A DNA stretch of 16,575 nucleotides from contig DJVN01000121.1 of NCBI GenBank assembly GCA_002441205.1, positions 15,319-31,893 of the forward strand. Reading direction: 5' to 3'. Under the pieces are notes generated by a model, which saw nothing but the letters and a program-made list of their open reading frames with translations, was not told the DNA's origin and did not search any database. A program made the translations under genes and the position numbers. This document shows positions 1-6,853 of this stretch, piece after piece (positions within the stretch are counted from its first letter, which is position 1; each line of letters begins with the position of its first letter). The DNA is from Syntrophaceae bacterium UBA6255 (GTDB lineage Bacteria; Desulfobacterota; Syntrophia; Syntrophales; Smithellaceae).

Positions 1-971
1 AGTTCTGTTTCTTCCCAGCCGGGGTCGCCGTGGTCCACCATATAAATAACATAACCTTTTTTAAGCATAGCCTCGACCACCGATTTTCCAGTGGCCAGAT
101 CGAAAAGTTCCGGTTTGTTGATAAGAGGCGTCGCCATGTAGATTATTTTGCCATTTGGTTTAACGCTTTCGGCTGCTGGATAATAACGCAGCCTCACCCG
201 GTGATTTAATGAGCCTTCAACGTATTCATAGTGTGAACAACCGATTTTCCCCTGTGTCGCCCTTTCTGAATATTCTTTGATGTCAAAAGCGTTTGCTTCA
301 TAGAGATTCTCGAGGCGGATGCGATTTTCAGCGAGATATTCCTCGAAAGAGGTTCGCATTGTCCCGTCAGGATTCGTCTTGGCAAAGGGAAGCGGCTTAT
401 CTGCAAAAGGTTTTTCCGTGATTAGAACCAGCAAACATTTTAAAAGCTCCTTCATTGCCTTCAGGCGTGAAAGCCCTAAATTGTTATATTGCTGTTCCAG
501 CTGGGCGAACTCATCCATATAGTTTTTTAAATATGCTTTGCCCTTTTGCGTTGAGCAAATCATGTTGGCTTTTTCTCTATTGAATTTTCCATCTTTAATG
601 AAAAAACCGGTTAACGTGTAAAGAAGACGGGAATAGCTTTTGTATATCCAACCATTTAGATCGGCAATGGCATCAGGATTTCTGGAAGCGCCGACGGCCA
701 GACGGGCGCTTGCCTTAACATGTCGCAGCATCGAATCGAGCATGGCGCTCTGCCACGACGCAGCTATCGCCAGTGGTCCAAAAAGCCATACGTCCTTTTT
801 AATCGTATTGAGCATTTGCTGATAGTTGAATAAGCCTCTTATTTGCTGGCCGACCAATTTACTTTTCCAGGCAATTGTGGTGTCCAAATCTTCCAGATTA
901 TCGGCGGGGGAAAAATCTATTACACTGAGCAGTTCATCAGGCGTGATTTTTGAATTTTTTCCATTAATCAT
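1..971 (-). CDS. PhaC-like poly(3-hydroxyalkanoate) synthase / alpha-beta hydrolase, 3' end cut by window edge
   Basis: An open frame without stops runs leftward from ATG at 971-969 off the window, giving 323 complete codons. GAGG lies 7 nt upstream of the ATG. The first ~210 residues are mostly helical and not strongly recognisable. From about residue 275 the protein has the PHA synthase core start: a strand leading into TPLINKPELFDL, then KSVVEAMLKKGYVIYMVDHGDPG. This matches the family's (P)xINxxxILDL...SxVxxLLxxGxDVYxxDWGxP pattern. The lipase-box Cys, Asp and His would lie beyond the edge and cannot be checked. The long N-terminal part resembles class I/II synthases or PhaC-like paralogues more than the ~355-400 aa class III enzyme encoded nearby. 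It is divergent from phaE-phaC and has its own promoter. It may be a second polymerase or a non-polymerising hydrolase of the same fold; the sequence here cannot decide. Confidence 0.8.
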   Translation of the reverse strand, partial: MINGKNSKITPDELLSVIDFSPADNLEDLDTTIAWKSKLVGQQIRGLFNYQQMLNTIKKDVWLFGPLAIAASWQSAMLDSMLRHVKASARLAVGASRNPDAIADLNGWIYKSYSRLLYTLTGFFIKDGKFNREKANMICSTQKGKAYLKNYMDEFAQLEQQYNNLGLSRLKAMKELLKCLLVLITEKPFADKPLPFAKTNPDGTMRTSFEEYLAENRIRLENLYEANAFDIKEYSERATQGKIGCSHYEYVEGSLNHRVRLRYYPAAESVKPNGKIIYMATPLINKPELFDLATGKSVVEAMLKKGYVIYMVDHGDPGWEETE

Positions 972-1025
972 AGATTAACCTCTTTATGGATTTTATTTGT
1001 ATGACTCAACTTTTAGTGAAATATC

Positions 1026-1041
1026 CGGCCCCGTGGGGCCG
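1026..1041. repeat. GC-rich perfect hairpin in leader of PhaC-like gene
   Basis: CGGCCCC (1026-1032) and GGGGCCG (1035-1041) are perfect inverted repeats separated by GT, probably folding as a 6-bp stem with a CGTG tetraloop. A weaker CCCGG/CCGGG pair lies at 1050-1067. No T-run follows on either strand, so it does not look like a simple terminator. It lies 55 nt upstream of the PhaC-like ATG, inside the predicted leader. Confidence 0.5.
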
Positions 1042-1068
1042 AATTATAACCCGGCGCTTGTCCCGGGA

Positions 1069-1097
1069 TTTATACCCGTGATGAATCATACTGTCAA
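1069..1097 (-). promoter_or_regulatory. Predicted sigma70-type promoter for the leftward PhaC-like gene
   Basis: On the minus strand, TTGACA (plus coordinates 1097-1092) is followed by exactly 17 bp and TATAAA (1074-1069). The start would be near 1062, leaving a leader of about 90 nt. That leader contains the GC-rich hairpin at 1026-1041. A perfect TATAAT also occurs on the minus strand at 1048-1043 but has no recognisable -35 box at the right distance. Confidence 0.6.
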
Positions 1098-1120
1098 TAC
1101 GGTATGCAAGGTAAATTAAG

Positions 1121-1149
1121 TTGACAAATATATCCTTATATATTAAAAA
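1121..1149 (+). promoter_or_regulatory. Predicted promoter for phaE-phaC
   Basis: TTGACA at 1121-1126 is followed at 17 bp by a weak -10 candidate (TAAAAA, 1144-1149) in a very AT-rich stretch with several alternative TATATT/TATTAA hexamers. The start would fall near 1156, leaving a leader of about 145 nt before phaE. The leader holds a GTTTCG/CGAAAC inverted repeat (1168-1173, 1192-1197). I see no other gene or RNA in the 330-bp gap at 972-1301. Confidence 0.4.
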
Positions 1150-1301
1150 TAAACGCAGATTTAAAGAGTTTCGTCATGAAATTGCTGCTGGCGAAACCGA
1201 CATCCATGTAATTATTCCATTAGTTTAAAATTTGAACAATTATTCTTTTTTTAACATTTAATTGCTGTTTCCTTCAATAGTTTTTTTAGACGGAGTGAAT
1301 A

Positions 1302-2213
1302 ATGACCGAAGAAGACCAAAAGAGTCAATTTAACGAATCTTCCATTTTCCCCTGGCTGCAGATGGTGGCGGACATGTGGCTGAATATGTCCAAAGCGATG
1401 CCGTCCGGTTCACAGACGGCGTTAAACACTCAAACCGCACTTCAGAACCGCTTTACCCAACAGCTTGATACCAATTTAAATCTGCTCAAATCATTTTCAA
1501 GGATGATGAAACAGCCGGAATCCGAATCGGCGGCGACTAATGCTTTGAGCGCCCTGCCGGATATTTTTCTAAAAATGGCCAAGTCCGGTTTTGAAGCGGC
1601 AATGCAGATACAAAACCATTTGCTGGAAAAAGCCGGCAAAATCGGCAAACGAACGGAAGCATATAATTTTGAAAACCTTGATCAGGATGTCTTTAAAGCC
1701 TTAAACGAAGTTTATGAAAAAGAGATACAACAGTATTTTAAGGTTCCTCCCCTTGGACTGACCCGTTTTTACCAGGAACGTTTTAATGAACTGCTCAACA
1801 AGCACAATATTTTTGAAACGACTCTGGCCGAGTTTCTTTCCATTCTTTATTTGCCGATGGAAAAGTCTTTTAAGGTTTTTCAGGAAAAACTTAAGCAAAT
1901 GGCGGAAGAGGGGAATATTCCCACGGCGACAAAAGAAAATTACGCCATGTGGCTGAAGATTCTGGAAGGCCATTACATGAATCTTTTCAAATCGGTCGAT
2001 TATACTGAAGCATTGCACCGTGTCCTCAAACATTTTGAGAATTTCATGATTGCGAAAAATGAAACGATGCAGGATTACCTGCAGATGCTTCCTGTTGTGA
2101 CCCATAAAGACATTGATGACCTTTATAAAGAATTTCATCTGCTGAAAAAGAGGGTCAGGGAACTGGAAAAAATACTGGGTATTTCTCCCAATACTGTCGA
2201 TGTCGGCAAGTAA
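1302..2213 (+). CDS. phaE: Class III PHA synthase subunit PhaE
   Basis: 303 aa. PhaE is the non-catalytic partner of class III PHA synthases; it binds PhaC and is needed for full polymerase activity at the granule surface. The protein is helical throughout with no membrane segment or signal peptide. It has family-like features: an N-terminal FPWLQMVADMWLNMSKAMP segment, a central QQYFKVPPLGLTRFYQERFNELLNKH segment and a short C-terminal coiled coil (about residues 270-296, LLKKRVRELEKIL type). Length is within the PhaE range. The ATG is preceded by CGGAGTG. The 57-nt spacing to phaC and the same strand indicate co-transcription. PhaE families are poorly conserved, so the assignment leans partly on the phaC neighbour; together they are convincing. 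Confidence 0.88.
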   Translation: MTEEDQKSQFNESSIFPWLQMVADMWLNMSKAMPSGSQTALNTQTALQNRFTQQLDTNLNLLKSFSRMMKQPESESAATNALSALPDIFLKMAKSGFEAAMQIQNHLLEKAGKIGKRTEAYNFENLDQDVFKALNEVYEKEIQQYFKVPPLGLTRFYQERFNELLNKHNIFETTLAEFLSILYLPMEKSFKVFQEKLKQMAEEGNIPTATKENYAMWLKILEGHYMNLFKSVDYTEALHRVLKHFENFMIAKNETMQDYLQMLPVVTHKDIDDLYKEFHLLKKRVRELEKILGISPNTVDVGK

Positions 2214-2270
2214 ATTTCACTGATAAATTCACAGGAGATTGCCGCAGATTTAAGAAGGGATGCTTTTTTC

Positions 2271-3473
2271 ATGGATTCAACAAAAATTCCACTGGATTTG
2301 ATTCTGGAAAAGATAGCCGAGGACGCGGAAAAAGTGCAGCAGCGCGTTTCCAAAGCTTCCGAAGTTCTTCAGGGACAACTGAACACCGATCTTGCCTCGA
2401 CACCTTATGAAATTGTTTATGAAGAAGACAGAGTAAAGGTCAAACATTACTTTCGCAATGAAAGCGCGGAAAATAAATTGAAAGTGCCTTTATTGGTTGT
2501 TTACGCGCTGATTAACCGGGAAACGATGCTCGACTTACAGCCGGACAGGAGCGTTGTCAAAACTTTTCTGGAAGGCGGCATCGACCTTTATATGATTGAC
2601 TGGGGTTATCCCAAGCGCAAGGATCGTTTTTTAACAATTAACGATCATGTCAACGGTTACATGAACAACATCGTCGATTTCATCCGCAAAAAACATAACG
2701 TTCCCAAAATCAATCTGATGGGAATATGCATGGGCGGAAGTTTCTGCGTCATGTATTCAGCCCTGCATCCGGATAAGATAAAAAATCTGGTGACGACGGT
2801 TACCCCTTCGAGCTTCGATACGGACAAGGGTCTTCTGCATGTGTGGATGAAAGATATCGATGTGGATGGATTAATTAAAACATATGGCAATATTCCCGGA
2901 GATTTGATGAATTTCGGATTTCTCCTGCTTAATCCCGCGCGCCTGATGATTGATAAATACATCGGGTTCATGGAAAACATGGACAATAAGGATTTTGTTG
3001 AAAATTTCGTACGGATGGAACGCTGGATTTTCGACAGCCCCGATGTTCCCGGGGAAACCTTCCGTCAGTTTGTGGAAGACGGTTACAAGAAAAATCTTCT
3101 GATTCAGAGCAAAATGCTTCTGGGGGGAAAAAGGGTCGATTTGAAAAAACTGACCATGCCTCTTTTGAATTTCTTCGGCGAGTATGATCATCTGGTGCCT
3201 CCGGAAGCCTGTGAGCAATTGACCAAGGCGGTAGGCAGTAATGATGTCGAAGATGTGCGTCTGGAAACCGGACATATCGGCATATATGTGAGTTCTAAAT
3301 TCCAGAAACTGTTTGCACCGAAGATTGTCCAGTGGCTCAAGGAAAGAGACCAGGAAGAAATAGTTGCTGAGCCTGGGAAAATTTCTGCGCGTGCAGGAAG
3401 GGAACGCAGACCGGCGATTAAAAAGAAAGTTGCAAAAACCGTAAAAAAGAATACAGCAGCAAGAAAAGCTTAA
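2271..3473 (+). CDS. phaC: Class III poly(R)-hydroxyalkanoic acid synthase, catalytic subunit PhaC
   Basis: 400 aa. It polymerises (R)-3-hydroxyacyl-CoA into polyhydroxyalkanoate, releasing CoA, as a complex with PhaE. The alpha/beta-hydrolase fold carries a lipase-like box GICMGG with Cys153 replacing the usual Ser, Asp306 in GEYDHLVPPEA and His335 in TGHIGIYVS. These match the Allochromatium vinosum triad (Cys149/Asp302/His331) with a constant +4 offset. The family motifs LINRETMLDLQPDRS (81-95) and DLYMIDWGYP (105-114) are also present. The catalytic core ends near residue 358. After it comes an atypical tail of about 40 residues ending in a Lys/Ala/Arg-rich segment (KKKVAKTVKKNTAARKA). 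Similar basic tails occur in histone-like proteins and some phasins. AGGGATG precedes the ATG by 8 nt. The enzyme class is secure; the tail's role is unknown. Confidence 0.95.
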   Translation: MDSTKIPLDLILEKIAEDAEKVQQRVSKASEVLQGQLNTDLASTPYEIVYEEDRVKVKHYFRNESAENKLKVPLLVVYALINRETMLDLQPDRSVVKTFLEGGIDLYMIDWGYPKRKDRFLTINDHVNGYMNNIVDFIRKKHNVPKINLMGICMGGSFCVMYSALHPDKIKNLVTTVTPSSFDTDKGLLHVWMKDIDVDGLIKTYGNIPGDLMNFGFLLLNPARLMIDKYIGFMENMDNKDFVENFVRMERWIFDSPDVPGETFRQFVEDGYKKNLLIQSKMLLGGKRVDLKKLTMPLLNFFGEYDHLVPPEACEQLTKAVGSNDVEDVRLETGHIGIYVSSKFQKLFAPKIVQWLKERDQEEIVAEPGKISARAGRERRPAIKKKVAKTVKKNTAARKA

Positions 3474-3521
3474 TTGATAATATTAACAATGTTTCAGAAC
3501 AGATAGCAAGGGAGAAGAAGT

Positions 3522-4577
3522 ATGTCAACAAAAGGAAGCTTTTTTGGGGTTTTGAGCAAACTCACTAAAGAAGTCAGTGAAACAGAAGATTTGGTTAAAA
3601 TACCGCATTTAATTGTATCTGCAGCCGTGGAAGCATTGAAAGCCAAAGCCGCGGTGATTTTTCTGAGAGATGAGGATAAGAAAGGCTTCATCAGTAATCA
3701 AGCTGCGGCTCAATGCGGGCTTTCTGATAAATACATCCATGCTGGAACTGCTCACGCTATTAAGATAAGTCCTCAATTGCTTAAAGATGGATATATGTAT
3801 TTTCGTGACGCAACAACGGATAAGCGGCTGATGAATCATAAAGCCAAAAAAGAAGAAGGCATCGGTTCAATTATCTCCGTGCCCATTGTGTTTAGAAAGA
3901 AGATGCTGGGAATTTTGAGCATATATACCAAAGAGATTCGCGACTTTACTAAAGACGAAATAGAGTTTCTTTTCATTCTGGCCGAACAGGGGGGGTTTGC
4001 CATTCAAAACGCCAATTTAATAAAGAAACTACGTGGCCTATCAAAAAAATTTCTTGATCTGTCTGCGAGTATGTCTTCAAGTCTTGATGTGAAAAAAATT
4101 ATCCAGGCATTGACTCAGGAATTGGTGGATGAACTGCATCTAAAGGCTGCTTCAGTAAGGCTTCTGGATGAAGGAACGCTAACTTTAAAATTGGTGGCCA
4201 GTTTCGGTCTGAGTGATAAGTATCTTAACAAAGGGCCGGTTGCGGCGGATAAAAACATCGCCCGGGCTCTCAAAGGAGAAACGATTTACATCAAAGATGT
4301 TTTAACGGATCCCGGCATTCAGTACAAAAAGGAAAAAGAAGCGGAAGGCATTGTTTCCATGTTGTATGTTCCAATAAAATCTCACGATAAAGTCATTGGC
4401 GTTCTCAATATTTACAGCAGTTTGTCAAGGGAATTCACCGAAGATGAAATCATGCTGGTAACGGCTCTGGCTTATCAGGGAGGTCTCGCCATCAGCAACG
4501 CCAGCATGTATATGATGTTGCAGGAAGATCTTAAGGACTTGAAGGATAATATCTGGAGCCATAAATGCTGGTTCTAA
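3522..4577 (+). CDS. Tandem GAF-domain protein, putative sensor
   Basis: 351 aa, soluble. Two GAF domains are visible, at about residues 19-168 and 177-333. They share internal repeats such as CGLSDKYIHAG / FGLSDKYLNKG, EGIGSIISVPI / EGIVSMLYVPI, MLGILSIYTKEIRDFTKDEIEFL / VIGVLNIYSSLSREFTEDEIMLV and EQGGFAIQNAN / YQGGLAISNAS. GAF domains bind small ligands such as cyclic nucleotides, haem or other cofactors, or mediate dimerisation; the ligand cannot be read from sequence. No kinase, GGDEF, HTH or other output domain is present. The protein ends in an aromatic tail (DIWSHKCWF) that I recall as common in desulfobacterial GAF proteins. GGGAG precedes the ATG. It lies 48 nt after phaC, so it is probably co-transcribed with the PHA genes. 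A role in sensing for PHA metabolism is inference from position. Confidence 0.8.
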   Translation: MSTKGSFFGVLSKLTKEVSETEDLVKIPHLIVSAAVEALKAKAAVIFLRDEDKKGFISNQAAAQCGLSDKYIHAGTAHAIKISPQLLKDGYMYFRDATTDKRLMNHKAKKEEGIGSIISVPIVFRKKMLGILSIYTKEIRDFTKDEIEFLFILAEQGGFAIQNANLIKKLRGLSKKFLDLSASMSSSLDVKKIIQALTQELVDELHLKAASVRLLDEGTLTLKLVASFGLSDKYLNKGPVAADKNIARALKGETIYIKDVLTDPGIQYKKEKEAEGIVSMLYVPIKSHDKVIGVLNIYSSLSREFTEDEIMLVTALAYQGGLAISNASMYMMLQEDLKDLKDNIWSHKCWF

Positions 4578-4595
4578 AACCGCGAAACTTCATAT

Positions 4596-4690
4596 CCTCC
4601 GCTAGCGGAGGTGTCCCGATGTTGCATCGGGACGGAGGTGGAACTTGTAGGGACTGTTCTAACCTAAAGGTCACAATGCCCGAACAGTCC
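4596..4690. repeat. Cluster of three perfect inverted repeats between the GAF gene and phaJ
   Basis: Three adjacent dyads are perfect: a 16-bp palindrome CCTCCGCTAGCGGAGG (4596-4611); GTCCCGATG-TTG-CATCGGGAC (4613-4633); and GGACTGTTC (4651-4659) with GAACAGTCC (4682-4690), which encloses a small ACCT-AA-AGGT hairpin (4662-4671). No T-run follows any of them. The density resembles REP/MITE-type intergenic repeats or an mRNA-stability/attenuation region. With only one copy in the window, a repeat family cannot be proven. Confidence 0.6.
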
Positions 4691-4745
4691 GAAGAAAATT
4701 ATATGAATAGTAGCGAGCAGCATTTTGCATCAGGAGGGAAATTTT

Positions 4746-5177
4746 ATGATTACCGGGAAGAGTATTGATAATCTTAAAGTAGGAGATGTTGCGGAATTTG
4801 CCAAGACGGTGACGGAAACCGATATTTATTTGTACGCGGGCATTACCGGCGATTTCAATCCGGCGCATGTCAATGAAGAATACGCCAAAAACACTTTTTT
4901 CAAAACGCGCATTGCGCATGGCATGCTCACCGCCGGATTTATTTCCGCCATTATCGCCAATCAATTGCCCGGGCCCGGAACCATCTACCTGAATCAGAAT
5001 TTGAGTTTTCTGGCGCCGGTGCGCATCGGCGATACGGTAACCGGACGGGTGGAAGTTCTGGAATTAAACGCAGAGAAAAATCGTGTCCGGCTGAAAACCA
5101 CCTGCACCAATCAGGAAGGGACGGTTGTGCTTTCCGGCGAAGGCTTGGTCAGTCCGCCAAAAGCGCTGAAAGCATAA
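4746..5177 (+). CDS. phaJ: (R)-specific enoyl-CoA hydratase, MaoC/PhaJ type
   Basis: 143 aa from ATG at 4746, chosen because AGGAGG (4732-4737) is placed 8 nt upstream; an in-frame TTG at 4725 would precede the Shine-Dalgarno and is unlikely. The single hot-dog domain carries the hydratase-2 motif YAGITGDFNPAH...HGML. Asp36 and His41 correspond to Asp31 and His36 of Aeromonas caviae PhaJ, and the length is close to that enzyme's (134 aa). It hydrates trans-2-enoyl-CoA to (R)-3-hydroxyacyl-CoA, the monomer for PhaC, linking fatty-acid oxidation or crotonyl-CoA pools to polymer. The position after phaE-phaC-GAF supports this. Other MaoC-type hydratases cannot be excluded, but context favours PhaJ. 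Confidence 0.88.
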   Translation: MITGKSIDNLKVGDVAEFAKTVTETDIYLYAGITGDFNPAHVNEEYAKNTFFKTRIAHGMLTAGFISAIIANQLPGPGTIYLNQNLSFLAPVRIGDTVTGRVEVLELNAEKNRVRLKTTCTNQEGTVVLSGEGLVSPPKALKA

Positions 5178-5191
5178 TAAGATTAAAAATC

Positions 5192-5231
5192 AATAAGTCA
5201 GGATTTGTATAGTTGCAAATCCTGACTTATT
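5192..5231. terminator. Strong hairpin, probable bidirectional terminator
   Basis: A perfect 16-bp stem, AATAAGTCAGGATTTG (5192-5207) with CAAATCCTGACTTATT (5216-5231), has an 8-nt loop. It sits 14 nt after the phaJ stop and between two convergent transcription units. On the minus strand it is followed by GATTTTTAATC, a short T-run; on the plus strand the stem itself ends in ACTTATTT. It fits a terminator shared by phaJ and the leftward glycan operon. Confidence 0.7.
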
Positions 5232-5278
5232 TAAAAGCGATCCTTCCGAAGGCATTTTTATCTGTTCATCAAGAAACT

Positions 5279-5719
5279 TTAAGTCTCAGTTTTTCTAAAA
5301 GAAAATCTCGAATGTCCGAAGTAACTGACGATGGCGATAACGGGTATCAACAAAGCGCCGGAAATTTTGGGATTGATTTTAAATACCTCGACAAAAACGG
5401 GAAGCAACACGAGACCGAGAATATTGGTCACCGTATATGTTGAGTAAAACTTGATATACTCCATGATGATACCTTTGCCCCGGACGGTTGATTTAAACGT
5501 AAAATATTTATGGAAAATAAAAGAATTGGTAATCGATATAATATTCGCCAAAATTGCAGCGGTCATGTAGGCCATATATCGTTTTTGAAAAACGAATGTG
5601 AAAAGGTGATCAAGGCTTATATAGACTAAAAAGCTGAAAATCGTGTTCCACACACCAATGAAAAAAAAGCGAATCTTTACCTGGTGATTATGCCATACTT
5701 CTTTCCATGATATTTGCAA
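5279..5719 (-). CDS. GtrA-family membrane protein
   Basis: 146 aa from TTG at 5719, chosen because GGAG (5731-5728) lies 8 nt upstream. An in-frame TTG at 5743 adds eight residues but has no Shine-Dalgarno. Four membrane segments are visible at about residues 17-45, 50-70, 92-112 and 119-136. Family hallmarks are the FFFIGVWNTIFSFLVY start, NSFIFHKYFTF after the second helix and GHSRFSF at the C terminus. GtrA/DPMS-type proteins are thought to move undecaprenyl-phosphate-linked sugars across the inner membrane or partner with a glycosyltransferase. It is the last gene of the minus-strand operon, 63 nt after the cyclase. No GtrB-like glycosyltransferase is next to it, so its lipid-sugar partner is unknown. 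Confidence 0.8.
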   Translation of the reverse strand: MQISWKEVWHNHQVKIRFFFIGVWNTIFSFLVYISLDHLFTFVFQKRYMAYMTAAILANIISITNSFIFHKYFTFKSTVRGKGIIMEYIKFYSTYTVTNILGLVLLPVFVEVFKINPKISGALLIPVIAIVSYFGHSRFSFRKTET

Positions 5720-5782
5720 GAGGGATGCTCCATCAACCGACAATCATAGGGGAACTCATTGTCTGTGAATTTGTTAAAAAAA

Positions 5783-6853
5783 TCATAATTTATTGTTCTT
5801 CTCTAAAAATACCGTAAGTTTGTTAAGCGCCCTGTCCACTTCTTCGGGTTTTACATCCTGAAACACTTTTAGTCTGTTATTAGATAAGAAAAGGACGGCA
5901 GGCAAGTATGCGGTGCTGCGTTTTTTATCTTTCTTGATTGCGCTAACAATTTGTTCCGTTTGGAACCATGTCTTTTTTAGCGGTACTGATAAAAGATTCA
6001 CAACAATATTTTTAATTCGAACAGCTTTTTTTTCGTCCAGTATGTTTCTCGCAACGGAGATATGATTTGCGGTTATCAGGCCCAGGGTTACGGCCTGACC
6101 GTGCGGTACCCCGTAATTACTGACTTTTTCAAATGCATGGCCGAAGGTGTGGGCGAAGTTCAGCAGATTCCTGACACCAAAATCATATTCATCTTTTTCG
6201 ATAAACGTTTTTTTGAATTTTAGTGATCTTTCGGTAAAGAGCTTCAACGTCTTCACATCTCGTCCTAAGAGCTTTCCCATATTTCTTTCCAGCAGGTCAA
6301 TACCGTCTTTTGCCGACATGATATTGAACTTGGCCACTTCACCCAATCCGCTCAGGTAGTCGTCTTCTGTCAGGGTTTTTACAAAGTCCAAGTAAATATA
6401 AATTCTGTCAGGTGCGTAGAAAGTTCCCAGCAGGTTTTTGAAACTGAGATAATTAAGAGACGTTTTGGAGCCGATGCAACTGTCGCATTGGGCCAGCAAG
6501 GTTGTCGGGATAAAAGTCCATTTTACCCCTCTGTTATATATGTTCGCCGCGAAACCCGTAACATCCTGAACAATACCTCCACCGATGGAAAGTAGCTCTT
6601 CTTTTCGTTTAAAAGAAATTTCTGCCATCTTTTTGCATATGGTCAGCGCCGAATTAATGTTTTTTCTGCTTTCAATTGCTTTGAAAAGATAAACGGAAGA
6701 AAGATCTATATTTTTCAGAAGGGTATTTTTGTATATATCAAAAACCTGTTCATCTATGATGATGAGCCTATATTGGTTCTTTAGTATTTTTTCGATATGA
6801 TGACGGTCAACAATGTCAGCCGAATATGTTTTGCTGCGGGATTTGATTTTCAT
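5783..6853 (-). CDS. 3-dehydroquinate synthase-family sugar-phosphate cyclase
   Basis: 356 aa, close to the ~360 aa of bacterial AroB. It has an NAD-binding SIGGGIVQDVTGF (89-101) and IPTTLLAQCDSCIGSKT (115-131). Zinc ligands are Glu172 (GEVAKFN), His235 (NFAHTFGH) and His251 (PHGQAV). Aligned with Aspergillus DHQS from memory, the active-site residues appear kept: Arg108, Asp124, Lys130, Lys139, Asn140, Lys175, Lys214, Arg228, Asn232 and His239, with matching spacing. Differences from typical AroB are GSKT for GGKT and GIVQD for GVVGD. DHQS converts DAHP to 3-dehydroquinate; relatives make amino-DHQ, 2-deoxy-scyllo-inosose or 2-epi-5-epi-valiolone. The start codon overlaps the SDR stop (ATGA). 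Its place in a glycan-type operon without DAHP synthase suggests a dedicated role rather than housekeeping shikimate synthesis, but that is inference. Confidence 0.85.
   Translation of the reverse strand: MKIKSRSKTYSADIVDRHHIEKILKNQYRLIIIDEQVFDIYKNTLLKNIDLSSVYLFKAIESRKNINSALTICKKMAEISFKRKEELLSIGGGIVQDVTGFAANIYNRGVKWTFIPTTLLAQCDSCIGSKTSLNYLSFKNLLGTFYAPDRIYIYLDFVKTLTEDDYLSGLGEVAKFNIMSAKDGIDLLERNMGKLLGRDVKTLKLFTERSLKFKKTFIEKDEYDFGVRNLLNFAHTFGHAFEKVSNYGVPHGQAVTLGLITANHISVARNILDEKKAVRIKNIVVNLLSVPLKKTWFQTEQIVSAIKKDKKRSTAYLPAVLFLSNNRLKVFQDVKPEEVDRALNKLTVFLEKNNKL

Noticed and set aside
1026..1041. GC-rich hairpin as an intrinsic terminator
   Set aside because: No T-run on either strand, and no gene ends next to it; the flanking genes are divergent.
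1176..1211. 11-codon ORF in the phaE leader
   Set aside because: No ribosome site and too short to distinguish from chance.
1701..2138. 145-codon minus-strand ORF antisense to phaE
   Set aside because: Composition is that of a reverse-frame shadow of phaE; no family features.
2871..3275. 134-codon minus-strand ORF antisense to phaC
   Set aside because: Lies wholly within a catalytic gene whose motifs are intact; shadow frame.
4565..4768. Plus-strand 67-codon ORF across the hairpin cluster
   Set aside because: It starts inside the GAF stop region, runs through perfect inverted repeats and overlaps phaJ; no ribosome site or recognisable protein.
5213..5443. Plus-strand ORF after phaJ
   Set aside because: Begins within the terminator hairpin and is antisense to the GtrA gene.
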